This document shows positions 9,377-20,214 of a stretch of 64,000 bases of DNA, piece by piece. The position numbers and the translations under genes are program-made. Within the stretch, counting starts at the first letter, position 1, and every line of letters starts with the position of its first letter. The notes beneath the pieces were generated by a model, which searched no databases, had not been told where the DNA came from, and saw only the letters and a list, made by a program, of their open reading frames with translations. The DNA comes from Gammaproteobacteria bacterium (GTDB lineage: Bacteria > Pseudomonadota > Gammaproteobacteria > Pseudomonadales > Azotimanducaceae), in NCBI GenBank assembly GCA_026706935.1, contig JAPOXV010000028.1, positions 1-64,000 on the forward strand, read 5' to 3'.

Positions 9377-10270
9377 TCACGCTGTGATCAAATTGAGCAC
9401 ACGACGTAGCGCGTCAACAAACGCCAACGGTTGATCCAAGAACACGTGGTGTTGAGCTTCTTCCACACATTCTGTAGCAACTAAATTCGGCACGAGTGAA
9501 GCGACGTAGCTCGCTGTCTGTTCCGTGAACGACAAGCTGTTAGCACCATAAATTAGAGCCACCGGCAGTTGCAGACCCGTGAAGTCCTCAGGCGTCGCAT
9601 CTGCATCCTTCAGTACTAACGGTAGTTCTTCATCGAATTTCCAACCCCAGCCGCCGTCAAGGTACAGTAGTGACTTCCTCGCAATGTAAGTCAGCAGATA
9701 TTCGTTCGCACATGGTTGGGGTGGAAATAAACGAAATCTCGCCTCCGCAGCTTCGCGACTCGGGTAGACCTTTGCACGACCACCTCCCATCATCGGATAA
9801 TCTGGTTCAGGTTCATCTGGGTGTCGAATCCCCGAATCAACAAGCACCAGTGAACCAAATCGTTCAGGTCTCACACCAGCCACTTTGGTCGCCATACGAC
9901 CGCCGAAACTGTGCCCTACGAGAACCATCTGATCGTCTAATCCCGCCGCATCACAGACGCCAACGATTTCCGCCGCGTACGTTTCCGCGTCGTACTCGTA
10001 GCGGAAATCCGAGTCACCCATGCCCGTCAGGTCCATCGCCACAACGTAGTATTCGGGCAGGAACTGCGGTGCGATGAAATCCCACCAGTGTTTGTGTGCG
10101 TTCATCCCGTGGATGAGAAGGATTCCCTTCCCTTCGCCGCGATTCCCCCAACACTGATACGCGACATCACAATCCTCAATTTCTACGGTGGACTGCTCTG
10201 CCGTCGTCTCAACACTCGTCCAAAACCAATCTGGAATACTGTCCGTCGTCGATTTATCCCATCGAGCCAT
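9377..10270 (-). CDS. Alpha/beta hydrolase
   Basis: 297-residue soluble alpha/beta-hydrolase-fold protein with no signal peptide. The oxyanion region is LLIHGMNAHKHWWD. The nucleophile elbow is VGHSFGGRMA with S121, and the late His lies in EEAQHHVFLDQP. The acidic residue usually found after strand 7 is not obvious: the segment reads IYGANSLSF, with Asn where Asp is common. Substrate is unknown; the family covers esterases, lipases and C-C bond hydrolases. It stands alone, convergent with nrdB and divergent from the DUF349 gene. Confidence 0.8.
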   Translation of the reverse strand: MARWDKSTTDSIPDWFWTSVETTAEQSTVEIEDCDVAYQCWGNRGEGKGILLIHGMNAHKHWWDFIAPQFLPEYYVVAMDLTGMGDSDFRYEYDAETYAAEIVGVCDAAGLDDQMVLVGHSFGGRMATKVAGVRPERFGSLVLVDSGIRHPDEPEPDYPMMGGGRAKVYPSREAAEARFRLFPPQPCANEYLLTYIARKSLLYLDGGWGWKFDEELPLVLKDADATPEDFTGLQLPVALIYGANSLSFTEQTASYVASLVPNLVATECVEEAQHHVFLDQPLAFVDALRRVLNLITA

Positions 10271-10462
10271 TGTCGGGACCTCTTTTCACTTCGACCTATC
10301 CTATTCGATTAGAACACAGATCGGTAGCCAGGCACACATCAAACGTACCTTCACCTTTTTCCGATGCCAAATATCATTATGAACCCACGTCGCATTGAAC
10401 GCACAAGATTTCTTAGTCGTAGGAACACTTAGTGCCTTTGCGAATATGTAACAAAACGTATC

Positions 10463-13192
10463 GTGCTTAGTCGCTTTTTTAATCGAAAACCGAGATTAGA
10501 CCATCCGAACGCCGACAAGCGATTGGAAGCATTGGCTACGCTAGCCGATTCAGACCAAGACACGATTCTTTCTCTAGCAAGCGACGACGGCGACGTCAAG
10601 GTCAGAAACGCTGCATTAAAGCGCCTAACTTCCGTAGAAGCTCTGTCCAAGTTCCTGGACGATCAAGACTTGGCGGATGATGCCGTGCAGCTAGTCTGTG
10701 CTCAAATCGATTCCAAACATCCATTACTGAGCCGGGAAAACGTCCGCAACTACATGCTCGAGCATATCGAGAGTGGCTCGGAACTCGTGGACATTGCACA
10801 ACAACAAGCTTCGACGCAAGATTTTGCGGAGACTATCTTTCTCGCTAGTTCGGCATCTGTCCGGCACGAAGCCGTCGCGTTGATTGCAAACGTCGATGTG
10901 CTTAGTCACTGCGAAAGAATCTCAAGAAACAAAGATAAATCGGTCAATCGATTCATCCGTGATCGACTTAGCGAAGTCAAGCGTCTTCAAGGTAGTCGCG
11001 ATGAGACTCTTTCACGCGCTGAGCAGCTAATTGAATCAGCGACCCGTACCACGGCTGCGGACGCGCATTACGCATCTTTGCGAGAGGCGCAAGAAAACAG
11101 CTGGAACGCCATTCTTGATGAATTGGCCGAGCTAAATGCGCGATTGCACGAGTTCGGGGTAGAGAAACTCGACCTCGACATGCTGCGAACTCGTTTCCCA
11201 CGACGAGTCAAATCAATCGACGAGAACGCCGAAGATCCAGAGCGCTTCACCGCAATCATCGCGAAACTGAAGCAAGCAGAAAACCAAACCGAAGCGCTTG
11301 TAGATGCTGAAAAAGCTTGGCTTGAAGCACTGAGGGTTCAGAAAGTGCCTATGGAGCTATCCAATCAGTTTTTCGAGTTGACAGCCCAAATCCGTTCGGA
11401 GCAAAAACACGACGTTGCTCGCGATAGGCTCACCGAGCGTTTCGACAAGCTCACATCAGTCGAACTGGCGATTCCTGACCTCAAGGTAAAAGAGAACTGG
11501 GCGAAGGTCTGGCATACCAGTAAATTAGCGAAAGACCATCGCCAGAATGTTGAGCGATTCGCAAAACATCGCGATTTCATAGCGCTAGATTCGGAGACTC
11601 AAGGTCGGTGGCGTCAGCGACTTACTGAGGTTACCGACCACTGTGAGAACATTGTTCAACGCGCCGATCAACTCTTCGAAGAAACTCTGAAAGGTATCGA
11701 CGAAACGCTTCCCACGCTTCATGAGAAGATTCAGGAAGGTGCGTTGCAACAGGCAATCAATACGGAACGCCACGCTCGCAATCTGATTCTTCGGTTACCA
11801 GAGGGTGCGCGCAAACACCAATTCGACCTGCTAGCACCACACGCCGCAGAACTCAAGCAATTACTGAACTGGAAGGCGTTCGCTACGCTCCCTAAACGTG
11901 AGGAACTATGCAGCAAGATCGAGACGTTACGTGATACGCCTTTGCCTCCGCAACAACAGTTTGACCAGGTACGTGCCTTGCGCGCCGATTGGAACGCACT
12001 CGGTCCACCAAGTAATCGTGACGAGGTCTCGCTACAGAAGCGCTACGATGATGCCGCGGAGGGCGCCTGGCAGATATGTGCAGATTGGTTTGAAGAACAA
12101 AAACAGCACCGTATCGAAAACGCAAACCGTAAGGAAACCTTGGCGAGAGAGCTAGAGAACCTTATCGAAGACACAGACTGGGACGCGCCGGATTGGCGAG
12201 AGGTGCAACACGTACTCAGTCAACACCTTAAACAGTTCAAGGACGTAGGGGAAACTGATCGTTCACGTAGTCGGACGGTCAACAAGCGCTTTTTTTCTGC
12301 ATATCAGACCATTCGTGATCGACTGATTAAGCACCGTCAGGAAACTAGCAAAGCGAAAGAAGCGCTGATCGAGCAAGCTAAAGAAATATGCAACCAGGAA
12401 GAACTCGATGATCAAGAGCGTATCAACGCCATCAAGGGGTTGCAGGCTGAATGGAAAGCGGTCGGTCCGACGTTCCATAAAGCAGAAGAGCGACTGTGGA
12501 ACGAGTTTCGTACCCTCTGCAACTCTGTATTTGAGACACGTCGAGTTCAACGTGAAGAGCGTAAGGAAACGATCTCGAAGAATATCGATCAAGCGAAAGA
12601 TATGGTCGAAAAGTTGCTGCGTCGAGCACGTGGTGGTAAACAACAATTCGACATTAACGCGGTCCACGAAGTTGAAGAGCAACTTGCGGAACTCGTTCTA
12701 CCCGCTCGAATCAAAAAAGATCTAGATCGGAAGCTCGCTCAAGTTGATGACATTCTTGCAGACCGCAAGTTAGCTGCGTTACAGATGGAAGCTAGCGAAC
12801 GGCTGAAGCTCCTTCTCGAGAAGGATGCAGAGTTAGCCGGCTACGAAACTAGCGATTCTCCCATTCCTGTTGAATGGTACGACGCCGTCCAAAATGACAT
12901 GGTACTTTTCGAGTCGCGGACGCCACTAAGCGACGATTCGAAGCTAAGAGACATCGTGCTTCGAGCAGAGATCCAAGCTGAAATCGAACCTGCGAATACA
13001 GAGGATGAAGAGCGTCGACTTCAATTACGCGTAGGTGACCTCGCGACCACGATGGGTCGAAGCGAAGCGTCGCGGAAAGACATCGCCGAAGGGCTAATCC
13101 GCGATTGGGTTGCGGTCGCTCACGGGGAACAACCGATGCGCGAACGATTCAATAGTGCGATGGACGTATTGCTCAATCGTCTCGGCGATTAG
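10463..13192 (+). CDS. DUF349-repeat protein
   Basis: 909-residue, highly charged, largely alpha-helical and probably coiled-coil protein with several DUF349 repeats. The repeat signature (W..vG plus flanking charge) is clear near residues 506 (RADWNALGPPSNRDE), 590 (LKQFKDVGETDRSRS) and 658 (LQAEWKAVGPTFHKAEE). Function in bacteria is not established. The N-terminal 150 residues look HEAT-like (KRLEALATLADSDQD, VRNAALKRL), which is inference. No signal peptide. Start is GTG. It overlaps the convergent kinase gene by exactly four bases at the stops. Confidence 0.85.
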   Translation: MLSRFFNRKPRLDHPNADKRLEALATLADSDQDTILSLASDDGDVKVRNAALKRLTSVEALSKFLDDQDLADDAVQLVCAQIDSKHPLLSRENVRNYMLEHIESGSELVDIAQQQASTQDFAETIFLASSASVRHEAVALIANVDVLSHCERISRNKDKSVNRFIRDRLSEVKRLQGSRDETLSRAEQLIESATRTTAADAHYASLREAQENSWNAILDELAELNARLHEFGVEKLDLDMLRTRFPRRVKSIDENAEDPERFTAIIAKLKQAENQTEALVDAEKAWLEALRVQKVPMELSNQFFELTAQIRSEQKHDVARDRLTERFDKLTSVELAIPDLKVKENWAKVWHTSKLAKDHRQNVERFAKHRDFIALDSETQGRWRQRLTEVTDHCENIVQRADQLFEETLKGIDETLPTLHEKIQEGALQQAINTERHARNLILRLPEGARKHQFDLLAPHAAELKQLLNWKAFATLPKREELCSKIETLRDTPLPPQQQFDQVRALRADWNALGPPSNRDEVSLQKRYDDAAEGAWQICADWFEEQKQHRIENANRKETLARELENLIEDTDWDAPDWREVQHVLSQHLKQFKDVGETDRSRSRTVNKRFFSAYQTIRDRLIKHRQETSKAKEALIEQAKEICNQEELDDQERINAIKGLQAEWKAVGPTFHKAEERLWNEFRTLCNSVFETRRVQREERKETISKNIDQAKDMVEKLLRRARGGKQQFDINAVHEVEEQLAELVLPARIKKDLDRKLAQVDDILADRKLAALQMEASERLKLLLEKDAELAGYETSDSPIPVEWYDAVQNDMVLFESRTPLSDDSKLRDIVLRAEIQAEIEPANTEDEERRLQLRVGDLATTMGRSEASRKDIAEGLIRDWVAVAHGEQPMRERFNSAMDVLLNRLGD

Positions 13193-14052
13193 CGCAACGT
13201 CAAAGCCGCCACTCGGTGGTTTTGATCCAGCTCGACAAGGACATCCGCACGATCCGCCGTGTCGTTAAACATCCATTCCGTAATCCGTTGATAGTGCTGT
13301 ACGAATCGAGCTACCCACTCGCTGTCTTTACGCTGTCCAGGCGCTCGGTCTTCCTCTTGCTGTAATCGCCATCTCTTAACGCTATCGAGGTCTGGAACGC
13401 GTAAGTAGACGAGACTATCCAGACGCGCAAGCAATTGTGCGTATGAATCAGCTAGTTCTGTATTCACTTCCCGTCGCCATACGCCATCTAGGTCGTACTT
13501 GCGTTCAAGCGCGTTAATCGGAACCGTAAGTGCAGACTCATCTTGTGGTCTTGCGCCCACACACCACCCTTCGACGAGTAAACGATGACATGGCGGATCG
13601 ACCTTTCGAGTACCGGATCGCTCGTCACTTCCCTTGTCAAACTGCGGGATCTCTACCGAACGTCCCGCCATTAACTCGTTGGTTACGTGTAAGAGCGCCT
13701 TCATATCGTGAGTACCTGGCGGACCACGTGTGGCAAACAACGCATGTTTTTCGTTCGCCAACTGTTCACGCTCAGTTCGCGTGAGATAGAAGTCGTCGAG
13801 ACTTAGAACGATGATACGTTCGCCGAGTTCGTGCGCTGCTGCCTTGACCAGATCGCTTAACGTACTCTTCCCAGCACCTTGACCGCCACCTAACCCAATG
13901 ATCTCATGGTCGCGCAATTGCCAGTGATATGCCAAGATAACGGCGAGTTCGCGATAGTCGTACGGCGCGCTGGCATCCAGTTTCTCAAAACTAGTGAGCG
14001 TAACATCGGTCTTATAAGTCGCACCTGCTAGATCAAAGACCGACGGCAACAC
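13189..14052 (-). CDS. P-loop kinase of the D-glycerate 3-kinase type
   Basis: 287-residue cytoplasmic P-loop kinase related to plant/fungal GLYK and to uridine kinase and phosphoribulokinase. The Walker A motif GGGQGAGKST lies at 56-64. LSLDDFYLT and RGPPGTHD are hallmarks of the glycerate kinase branch, as is the late VEGWCVGARPQ. The likely reaction is ATP-dependent phosphorylation of D-glycerate to 3-phosphoglycerate, but sequence alone does not prove the substrate. It is convergent with the DUF349 gene (four-base overlap) and divergent from the epoxide hydrolase gene. Confidence 0.78.
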   Translation of the reverse strand: MLPSVFDLAGATYKTDVTLTSFEKLDASAPYDYRELAVILAYHWQLRDHEIIGLGGGQGAGKSTLSDLVKAAAHELGERIIVLSLDDFYLTRTEREQLANEKHALFATRGPPGTHDMKALLHVTNELMAGRSVEIPQFDKGSDERSGTRKVDPPCHRLLVEGWCVGARPQDESALTVPINALERKYDLDGVWRREVNTELADSYAQLLARLDSLVYLRVPDLDSVKRWRLQQEEDRAPGQRKDSEWVARFVQHYQRITEWMFNDTADRADVLVELDQNHRVAALTLR

Positions 14053-14116
14053 TCGTTCCTACGCAAACGTTGTTGGATATGCTAGTTGGTTCAAACCCTA
14101 CTTTTTGAAGCATCCT

Positions 14117-15223
14117 ATGTTTGAAATTACGCCTTACGAAGTTGATATAGCTGATAGTGACCTAGTATCACTGAAGTCAAAACTGGAACTCACTCGTTTG
14201 CCTGAGGCCGAGACGGTAGACGACTGGACACAAGGTGTCCCGCTCGATTACATGCGCGAAATCAAGACGTACTGGCAGAATGAATACGACTGGCGACGAT
14301 GTGAATCTCGGCTTAATCAGTACGACCAATTTACCACAGAAGTCTTCGGTCTGGATATTCACTGTATGCACATTCAAAGTGAGTCGTCAGATGCTCAAGC
14401 GCTCGTACTTACGCATGGTTGGCCAGGTTCGATCGTTGAATTCCTTGACGTAATCGAACCATTGAGAAAGACCCTTCACTTAGTTATCCCTTGCCTACCC
14501 GGGTACGGTTTCTCCGCCAAACCTACCCATCATGGTTGGAATGTCGAAAAGGTCGCGAACGCCTGGAACACGATCATGCTACGCCTTGGATACGACAAAT
14601 ACCTTGCACAGGGTGGGGATTGGGGTGCTGCGGTTACGACTGCGCTCGCCACCAATCACGACGATCATTGTGTAGGGATGCACACCAACATGCCGACCGT
14701 CGGGCCAGATCGAGACACCATGGACGACTTAACCGAAATGGAACAAGAAGCACTCAAGGGCAGTCAGTTCTATCAGGATTGGGATTCCGGGTACTCGAAA
14801 CAACAGAGCACAAGACCGCAGACGTTAGGCTATGGGCTCGTGGATTCTCCGATCGGTCAAGCGGCATGGATACTCGAGAAGTTCTACCAATGGACCGACT
14901 GTGATGGACACCCAGAAAATGTGCTCACACGCGATCAGTTACTTGACAACGTGATGTTGTATTGGCTATCGGGGAGTGGCGCATCGAGTGCACGGCTTTA
15001 TTGGGAGAGTTTCGGTCGCGGAGGACGTGCGAAGGATGTCACCATCCCATCAGGCGTAACGATCTACCCGAAGGAGATTTTTCGAGCGTCCGAGCGCTGG
15101 GTGCGGAGACGTTTCAAGAATCTAAAACACTATCGGATACAGGATCGCGGCGGTCACTTCGCAGCGTTTGAGCAACCCGCACTCTTTACTGCCGACTTGC
15201 TCGAATGTATCGATAGTTTTTGA
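14117..15223 (+). CDS. Epoxide hydrolase, microsomal (EHN) type
   Basis: 368-residue hydrolase with the N-terminal EHN domain of microsomal-type epoxide hydrolases (about 1-100) followed by an alpha/beta hydrolase core. The oxyanion motif HGWPGS is at 100-105. The nucleophile Asp is D168 in GGDWGAAV, and the general-base His is in RGGHFAAFEQP. It should open epoxides to diols. The frame starts at TTG 14105, but ATG 14117 (MFEITPYEVD) matches the normal family start and is chosen. A second epoxide hydrolase of the soluble type lies at 48472-49443. Confidence 0.88.
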   Translation: MFEITPYEVDIADSDLVSLKSKLELTRLPEAETVDDWTQGVPLDYMREIKTYWQNEYDWRRCESRLNQYDQFTTEVFGLDIHCMHIQSESSDAQALVLTHGWPGSIVEFLDVIEPLRKTLHLVIPCLPGYGFSAKPTHHGWNVEKVANAWNTIMLRLGYDKYLAQGGDWGAAVTTALATNHDDHCVGMHTNMPTVGPDRDTMDDLTEMEQEALKGSQFYQDWDSGYSKQQSTRPQTLGYGLVDSPIGQAAWILEKFYQWTDCDGHPENVLTRDQLLDNVMLYWLSGSGASSARLYWESFGRGGRAKDVTIPSGVTIYPKEIFRASERWVRRRFKNLKHYRIQDRGGHFAAFEQPALFTADLLECIDSF

Positions 15224-15317
15224 AACATAGCTGTTAATCTTTGACCGTTGACGTACTTGAACTTCGACCTCACAAGCACCTTTCCCTCAATCCCATCATT
15301 TTTTAAGGAGCGTCTAA

Positions 15318-18140
15318 ATGCCTTCGTCAAGTTTCGCTAAGCTGATTTTCATATCTAGCGCCCTCATTCTGTGGTTACTCGGCTGCGCGACGACAGAATC
15401 GCCAGAACCGATGGCAACGTCTGACGAAGTCACTATCACCAAGAGTCCGAATGACAGTCGATCCTACCGTTACTTAAAACTTGACAATGAACTAACGGCA
15501 ATCTTGGTTCATCGGACGGAGGAAGGCAAAGCAGGCGCGGCACTTGGGGTAGCCCGAGGTTCAAACCACGATTGGCCTGAATACGAAGGAATTGCCCACT
15601 TTCTTGAGCATATGTTGTTCCTGGGCACCGAAAAGTATCCCGGTCCAGATGGGTATTCGGAGTTTATTTCTAAACACGGTGGAAACCGCAATGCATATAC
15701 AGCGTCGGAGCTCACAAACTATTACTTCGATATCGACGAACAGCAATTCCCGGAAGCATTAGATCGATTTGCACAGTTTTTTACCGCACCGTTGCTGGAT
15801 GACACCTATGTAGAACGAGAGAAGAACGCCGTACATTCCGAATACCAGATGCAGCTGCGTAGTGACACATGGCGGGGTATGTCAGTCTCAAAAACTGTCA
15901 TGAACCCAGATCATCCGATGTCGAAGTTCAATATCGGCAGTAATGAGACGCTCGCAGATGTCGATAGAGATCTCGTCAAGGACTTCTACGAGCAAAACTA
16001 CTCCGCCGATCAGATGGTACTCGTTGTAGTCAGCGAGCGAAGCCTAGACGATCAGGAAGCACTCGTACGCGAACTATTCGGCGACGTACCCAACAGAAGG
16101 TTAGGAGACGCGCCGATTCCACCGCTCGCCTATCGAGACGATTCATTGCCATTCGCGTACGGCTATCAGACCATCATGTCAAACCGTTCGATCTCGATTG
16201 AGTGGCCAGTTCCAGACTACACACCTTATCTTCGAACGAAACCGCTGAATTACCTAGGTAATTTGATCGGGCATGAAGGTGAAGGCAGCTTGCACCAGTT
16301 ACTTCAAAATCGTGGCTGGATCAACTCACTTTCGGCGGGAGGATTTAGATCCGATCGCGGGAATTCGGAATTTGGGGTCTCCGTCGGTGTGACTGATAGC
16401 GGATGGGAACATCTCGATGAAATACTCGGGCTCGTCTACGCGTACATCGAAACACTGCGTGCAAATCCAATTGAGGAGTGGCGTTACCACGAGCAAGCCA
16501 CGATCGCTGATTTGAACTTTCGTTTTGTAGAGCAGACCTCTTCCATCGGCACAGCGAACCAAATCGTAAATAACGCGCAGATATTCGAACCCGAAGATCT
16601 ACTACGGGGTCCGTACTTGATGACGAAATTCGAGTCGAGGGTGATCCGCGATTACCTAAGTTATCTAACGCGAGAAAATGCGATAACGCGCATTGCCGCA
16701 CCGGACATCGAAACCGACAAGACGGAGAAATGGTTTAGTGTCCCGTATACGTTGACGCCTGATATCAATACCAACCACGTCGTCGAACATTCGTTCGAAC
16801 TCCCAGAACCGAATGTGTATATCCCAGACGAAACGTCCGTGCTTGATGGCTTGCACGACGCCATACCATCCATAGTCCATGACGCGGATGGACTGGAGGT
16901 CTGGCACGCACCAAATACGGAGTTCAAAGTCCCAAGGGCTTATATCACCGTAAGGCTGCAGTATGCAGAACCACTATCACGTCCGCGCGAGGTCGTCAAC
17001 AACGTACTACTCTCAAGACTACTGAACATCAAATTCAATGCTCGGTCCTATCCCGCAGTCATCGCAGGACTTTACGGTAATTTTGGAACACATTCTGAAG
17101 GACTATCTATCACTGTAAACGGCTATGACGACAAGCAAAGTCTTTTGCTTGGTGACATGTTGAAGCTACTGAACGATTTTGAAGTTGACGAGGCGCAACT
17201 CGAAAACCAGAAGGTCGAACTTGCCAAGCAATACAGCGACTTCAAAGACGTACGTCCATTTCAACAAGCTTTTAGCACGATTTCTCACACGTTGATGAGT
17301 TCAGCATGGGCGCCGAGCGTACTCGCAGCAGAAGTGAGTGGCGTAACTAGCGAATCGCTCTCCGAATGGATGGCCGAGCGTCTTGACCAGGTTGCAGCAA
17401 CCGTGCTCATCGTTGGTAATGTGACCGCAGAAGCTGGAAAGGGAATAGGAAAAACGATAGCGGACAGTTTGAATCTTGAAGCGAGCGAGCGTCGCGTACC
17501 TTCAGTTCACCGCTTGTCTGAACTCCATACGCGAAACCTCGACATTGAGCACAACGACGCAGTCTACTTGGTTAGTTTCCAAGGTGAGGAGAACTCCATC
17601 GCGGAGCGAGCCGTGATGCGACTCATCGCTTCAGTGGTATCAACAGCGTACTTTAACGACTTGCGAACTGAGCAACAGCTTGGTTACGCTACGATCGCTC
17701 AATTTGCGGAACTGTTTACATTCCCCTCGATGGTATTTGTCGTGCAATCTCCGGTTGCAGATGTCCCGCACATCCAAACAGCGACTAACCAATTCATTGC
17801 GAAACGACGAATCGAACTCGATTCGATGACCCAAGAGGAATTTGACGGTTACAAGGATGGATTATTAACGAGTCTTCTAGAGAAGGACAGGAACCTTAGC
17901 CAAAAGTCGGGGCGGTATCTAAACGACCTCGTTATCCAGAATCCTTCTTTTGACACCCGCGAACAGTTGGCTAATGCGATTAGAGACATCACACTAGACG
18001 ACTTCCGAGTAGCGTACGACCGACTTCTCGATCTAGACAGCCCGCGACGTCTTGAGGTTTTCAGCCCAGGTCAGAAAGGCTCGACGTTGACACAAGGCGT
18101 CGCGATCACTGATCCGACGATCTTCAAGCAGCCGGATTGA
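15318..18140 (+). CDS. M16 (insulinase/pitrilysin) family lipoprotein peptidase
   Basis: 940-residue zinc metalloprotease of the pitrilysin/protease III group. An N-terminal lipoprotein signal with lipobox LLGC (C23) should anchor it in the cell envelope. The inverted zinc motif HFLEH is at 94-98, with the third ligand E175 in REKNAVHSEYQ. The size fits the four-domain single-chain enzymes that degrade small peptides. AAGGAG-type ribosome site at 15305-15310. The 3' end overlaps the convergent helicase gene by 17 bases. Confidence 0.9.
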   Translation: MPSSSFAKLIFISSALILWLLGCATTESPEPMATSDEVTITKSPNDSRSYRYLKLDNELTAILVHRTEEGKAGAALGVARGSNHDWPEYEGIAHFLEHMLFLGTEKYPGPDGYSEFISKHGGNRNAYTASELTNYYFDIDEQQFPEALDRFAQFFTAPLLDDTYVEREKNAVHSEYQMQLRSDTWRGMSVSKTVMNPDHPMSKFNIGSNETLADVDRDLVKDFYEQNYSADQMVLVVVSERSLDDQEALVRELFGDVPNRRLGDAPIPPLAYRDDSLPFAYGYQTIMSNRSISIEWPVPDYTPYLRTKPLNYLGNLIGHEGEGSLHQLLQNRGWINSLSAGGFRSDRGNSEFGVSVGVTDSGWEHLDEILGLVYAYIETLRANPIEEWRYHEQATIADLNFRFVEQTSSIGTANQIVNNAQIFEPEDLLRGPYLMTKFESRVIRDYLSYLTRENAITRIAAPDIETDKTEKWFSVPYTLTPDINTNHVVEHSFELPEPNVYIPDETSVLDGLHDAIPSIVHDADGLEVWHAPNTEFKVPRAYITVRLQYAEPLSRPREVVNNVLLSRLLNIKFNARSYPAVIAGLYGNFGTHSEGLSITVNGYDDKQSLLLGDMLKLLNDFEVDEAQLENQKVELAKQYSDFKDVRPFQQAFSTISHTLMSSAWAPSVLAAEVSGVTSESLSEWMAERLDQVAATVLIVGNVTAEAGKGIGKTIADSLNLEASERRVPSVHRLSELHTRNLDIEHNDAVYLVSFQGEENSIAERAVMRLIASVVSTAYFNDLRTEQQLGYATIAQFAELFTFPSMVFVVQSPVADVPHIQTATNQFIAKRRIELDSMTQEEFDGYKDGLLTSLLEKDRNLSQKSGRYLNDLVIQNPSFDTREQLANAIRDITLDDFRVAYDRLLDLDSPRRLEVFSPGQKGSTLTQGVAITDPTIFKQPD

Positions 18141-20214
18141 CAGGATTCTTTAGGTCTACGATCTCAAAATCAGGCAATGGGCGAATGAGCTCGTTGCAAT
18201 ACTGTGTCTTCTCGATGATCCGTCGATCCAGCACGGTAATGGAACCACGGTCTGTTTCGCTACGGAGAAGTCTTCCACACGCTTGAAACAATCGCAATGA
18301 CGCTTGTGGTACGTCGTACTGCATAAATGCGTTCTCAAACCCCAGTAACTCTTTCTGCGACTTGATGACTGGGTCATCTGGGACGTTAAACGGGATACGC
18401 ATGATCACGACATGCTGACAGTAGTCGCCGGGGAGGTCTACACCTTCTCGATACGACACCAAGCCAAATATGAAGCTCTGCCCACCGGTATCGATTGTCC
18501 GTCGATGCTTTCTGATCGTTTCAGCCATGGATAACGCGTCTTGCATAAGGCAGAGCGAACGAAAATCGTCAGGCATTTGCTTGTACACCTTCACCATATC
18601 CGCACGCGAAGTGAACAGCACCAATCCACTGCGGTTCTTCGCTAACAGTTGAGGGAGATAAGCTGCAGCTGCATTGTTGAACGCCTCTCCGCCTGGTGCA
18701 CTGAACCCAATGTTCGCAACCTGAAATCTAACGTTGCGTCGAAAGTCGAAAGGGCTGGCGATTCGTCTGAAGTGCTCGTCCGATAGATTTAAGCCAACTT
18801 CCTGTTTAAACTGATCAAATTCCTGACTCGAATAAATTGTCGCTGAGGTGCAAATCACACTATGTGCTTGTGACCAAATTGCGCTATCGAGAATTTCTTC
18901 GACCGCAATTGGGACAGTGTGCATGCGCCATTCATTCCCATCTGGCGATAACCAGCGAGCAGATGCGACCGGACTATCAGAACCCCAGTCCTCAAACAAG
19001 GACTTGATGTCGCGAACCGTAGTTAGAAGCTCGGTTACGGAACGAACAGCGCGACCAAGAACGTCGGTGTTGATCCACAAAGGAAGATTTGCTCGCGCAT
19101 CATCGAGTGTCGTGTACAGTTCGTTTAAGGCAACAAACAATCCTCCGACTACATTCGCTAAGACACGCGCGTGATCACTCGTGCTTTCGTCTACACGACC
19201 GGCGACGAAACGGAACACACTCCGTTGTGAATCCGGTTCGACTGTGGTGGTAATTGACAGTTGTGAGAAGTGTTCGCGAAGCTGGTCGACCAACGTCTCT
19301 ACACGCGGTACGGTGTCCAGAATGTCCTGTTGTCCACTCGAAAGCGGATGACCTTCTTCCACATTGTTCATCAATCGATTAATAAAGTCCTCGACTTTCT
19401 GAACGAACTCGACAACGCCGGATGTAGTCGTGCTGACCGTACCTGAACTCATGACAATATCAGCCAATCGATGTACTTCGTCAAAAACGTATACACAGTC
19501 CTCCGGCGCGGGGAGCATGTCGATGCCTTCCCGACCCGCAGCCATTAGCAAGCTGTAGTTCGTTACAACGACATCGAGTGACGTAATTCTGTTACGAGCT
19601 CGAAAATAAGGGCATGGCTTCGAATACTCACATGACTGGCGATGGCACCCAATCGCGTCTGTGGTGAAGGAGCTTCGGTGACGTTGTGCCAGCGCGATAG
19701 GTACGGCATCCATATCGCCGTCCCATTGTCGAGTGTTGAATCGATCAAGCAAGTCACCCGCGATTCGACGATCATCGCGTGACGGGTTTTCGGAACCGAA
19801 CAGATCCACCGATTCGTCACCGTGAGAATTGACATTCTTGTCCAACCGATCGATACATGCGTATCGACGACGACCCTTGATGATGCCAAACGTCAGCTTC
19901 GGTGAGAATAGGTCTGCCAGCTGCTGTAATTCGGCATGGAGCAGCTGTTGCTGCAACAATACCGTTGACGTGACAATCACGAGTGTTTTGCCTTGTCGCC
20001 GCGCTTCGATGGCCGCCGGGATACAGTACGCAACGGTCTTCCCAGTGCCAGTACCTGCTTCGACGACACCGATCCGACGCTGTTTTCGTGTCAAAGACTG
20101 TGCAATGAACCGCATCATGTCCAGCTGACCTTGACGCGCTGTGTAACCTTGATCACTTAACCAAGCTTCATAAACGCGCTTGGCTTCTTCGAAAAGCAAC
20201 TCGGATTCAGACAT
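18124..20214 (-). CDS. dinG: DinG-family ATP-dependent DNA helicase
   Basis: 696-residue superfamily 2 helicase of the DinG/XPD type, which unwinds DNA 5' to 3' and acts at R-loops and stalled forks. Walker A EAGTGTGKT is at 52-60. The four iron-sulfur cysteines are C120, C190, C195 and C201. The Walker B box reads DEVH (245-248), and late motifs include ACGRLLRSETDRG. The closest E. coli counterparts are DinG and YoaA, so the symbol is tentative between them. Its start codon overlaps that of the divergent sugar dehydrogenase gene, leaving no intergenic space for promoters. Confidence 0.88.
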   Translation of the reverse strand: MSESELLFEEAKRVYEAWLSDQGYTARQGQLDMMRFIAQSLTRKQRRIGVVEAGTGTGKTVAYCIPAAIEARRQGKTLVIVTSTVLLQQQLLHAELQQLADLFSPKLTFGIIKGRRRYACIDRLDKNVNSHGDESVDLFGSENPSRDDRRIAGDLLDRFNTRQWDGDMDAVPIALAQRHRSSFTTDAIGCHRQSCEYSKPCPYFRARNRITSLDVVVTNYSLLMAAGREGIDMLPAPEDCVYVFDEVHRLADIVMSSGTVSTTTSGVVEFVQKVEDFINRLMNNVEEGHPLSSGQQDILDTVPRVETLVDQLREHFSQLSITTTVEPDSQRSVFRFVAGRVDESTSDHARVLANVVGGLFVALNELYTTLDDARANLPLWINTDVLGRAVRSVTELLTTVRDIKSLFEDWGSDSPVASARWLSPDGNEWRMHTVPIAVEEILDSAIWSQAHSVICTSATIYSSQEFDQFKQEVGLNLSDEHFRRIASPFDFRRNVRFQVANIGFSAPGGEAFNNAAAAYLPQLLAKNRSGLVLFTSRADMVKVYKQMPDDFRSLCLMQDALSMAETIRKHRRTIDTGGQSFIFGLVSYREGVDLPGDYCQHVVIMRIPFNVPDDPVIKSQKELLGFENAFMQYDVPQASLRLFQACGRLLRSETDRGSITVLDRRIIEKTQYCNELIRPLPDFEIVDLKNPVNPAA

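Noticed and set aside
12263-12682. 139-codon minus-strand frame inside the DUF349 gene
   Set aside because: Opposite strand of a strong repeat-containing gene; no recognisable domain.
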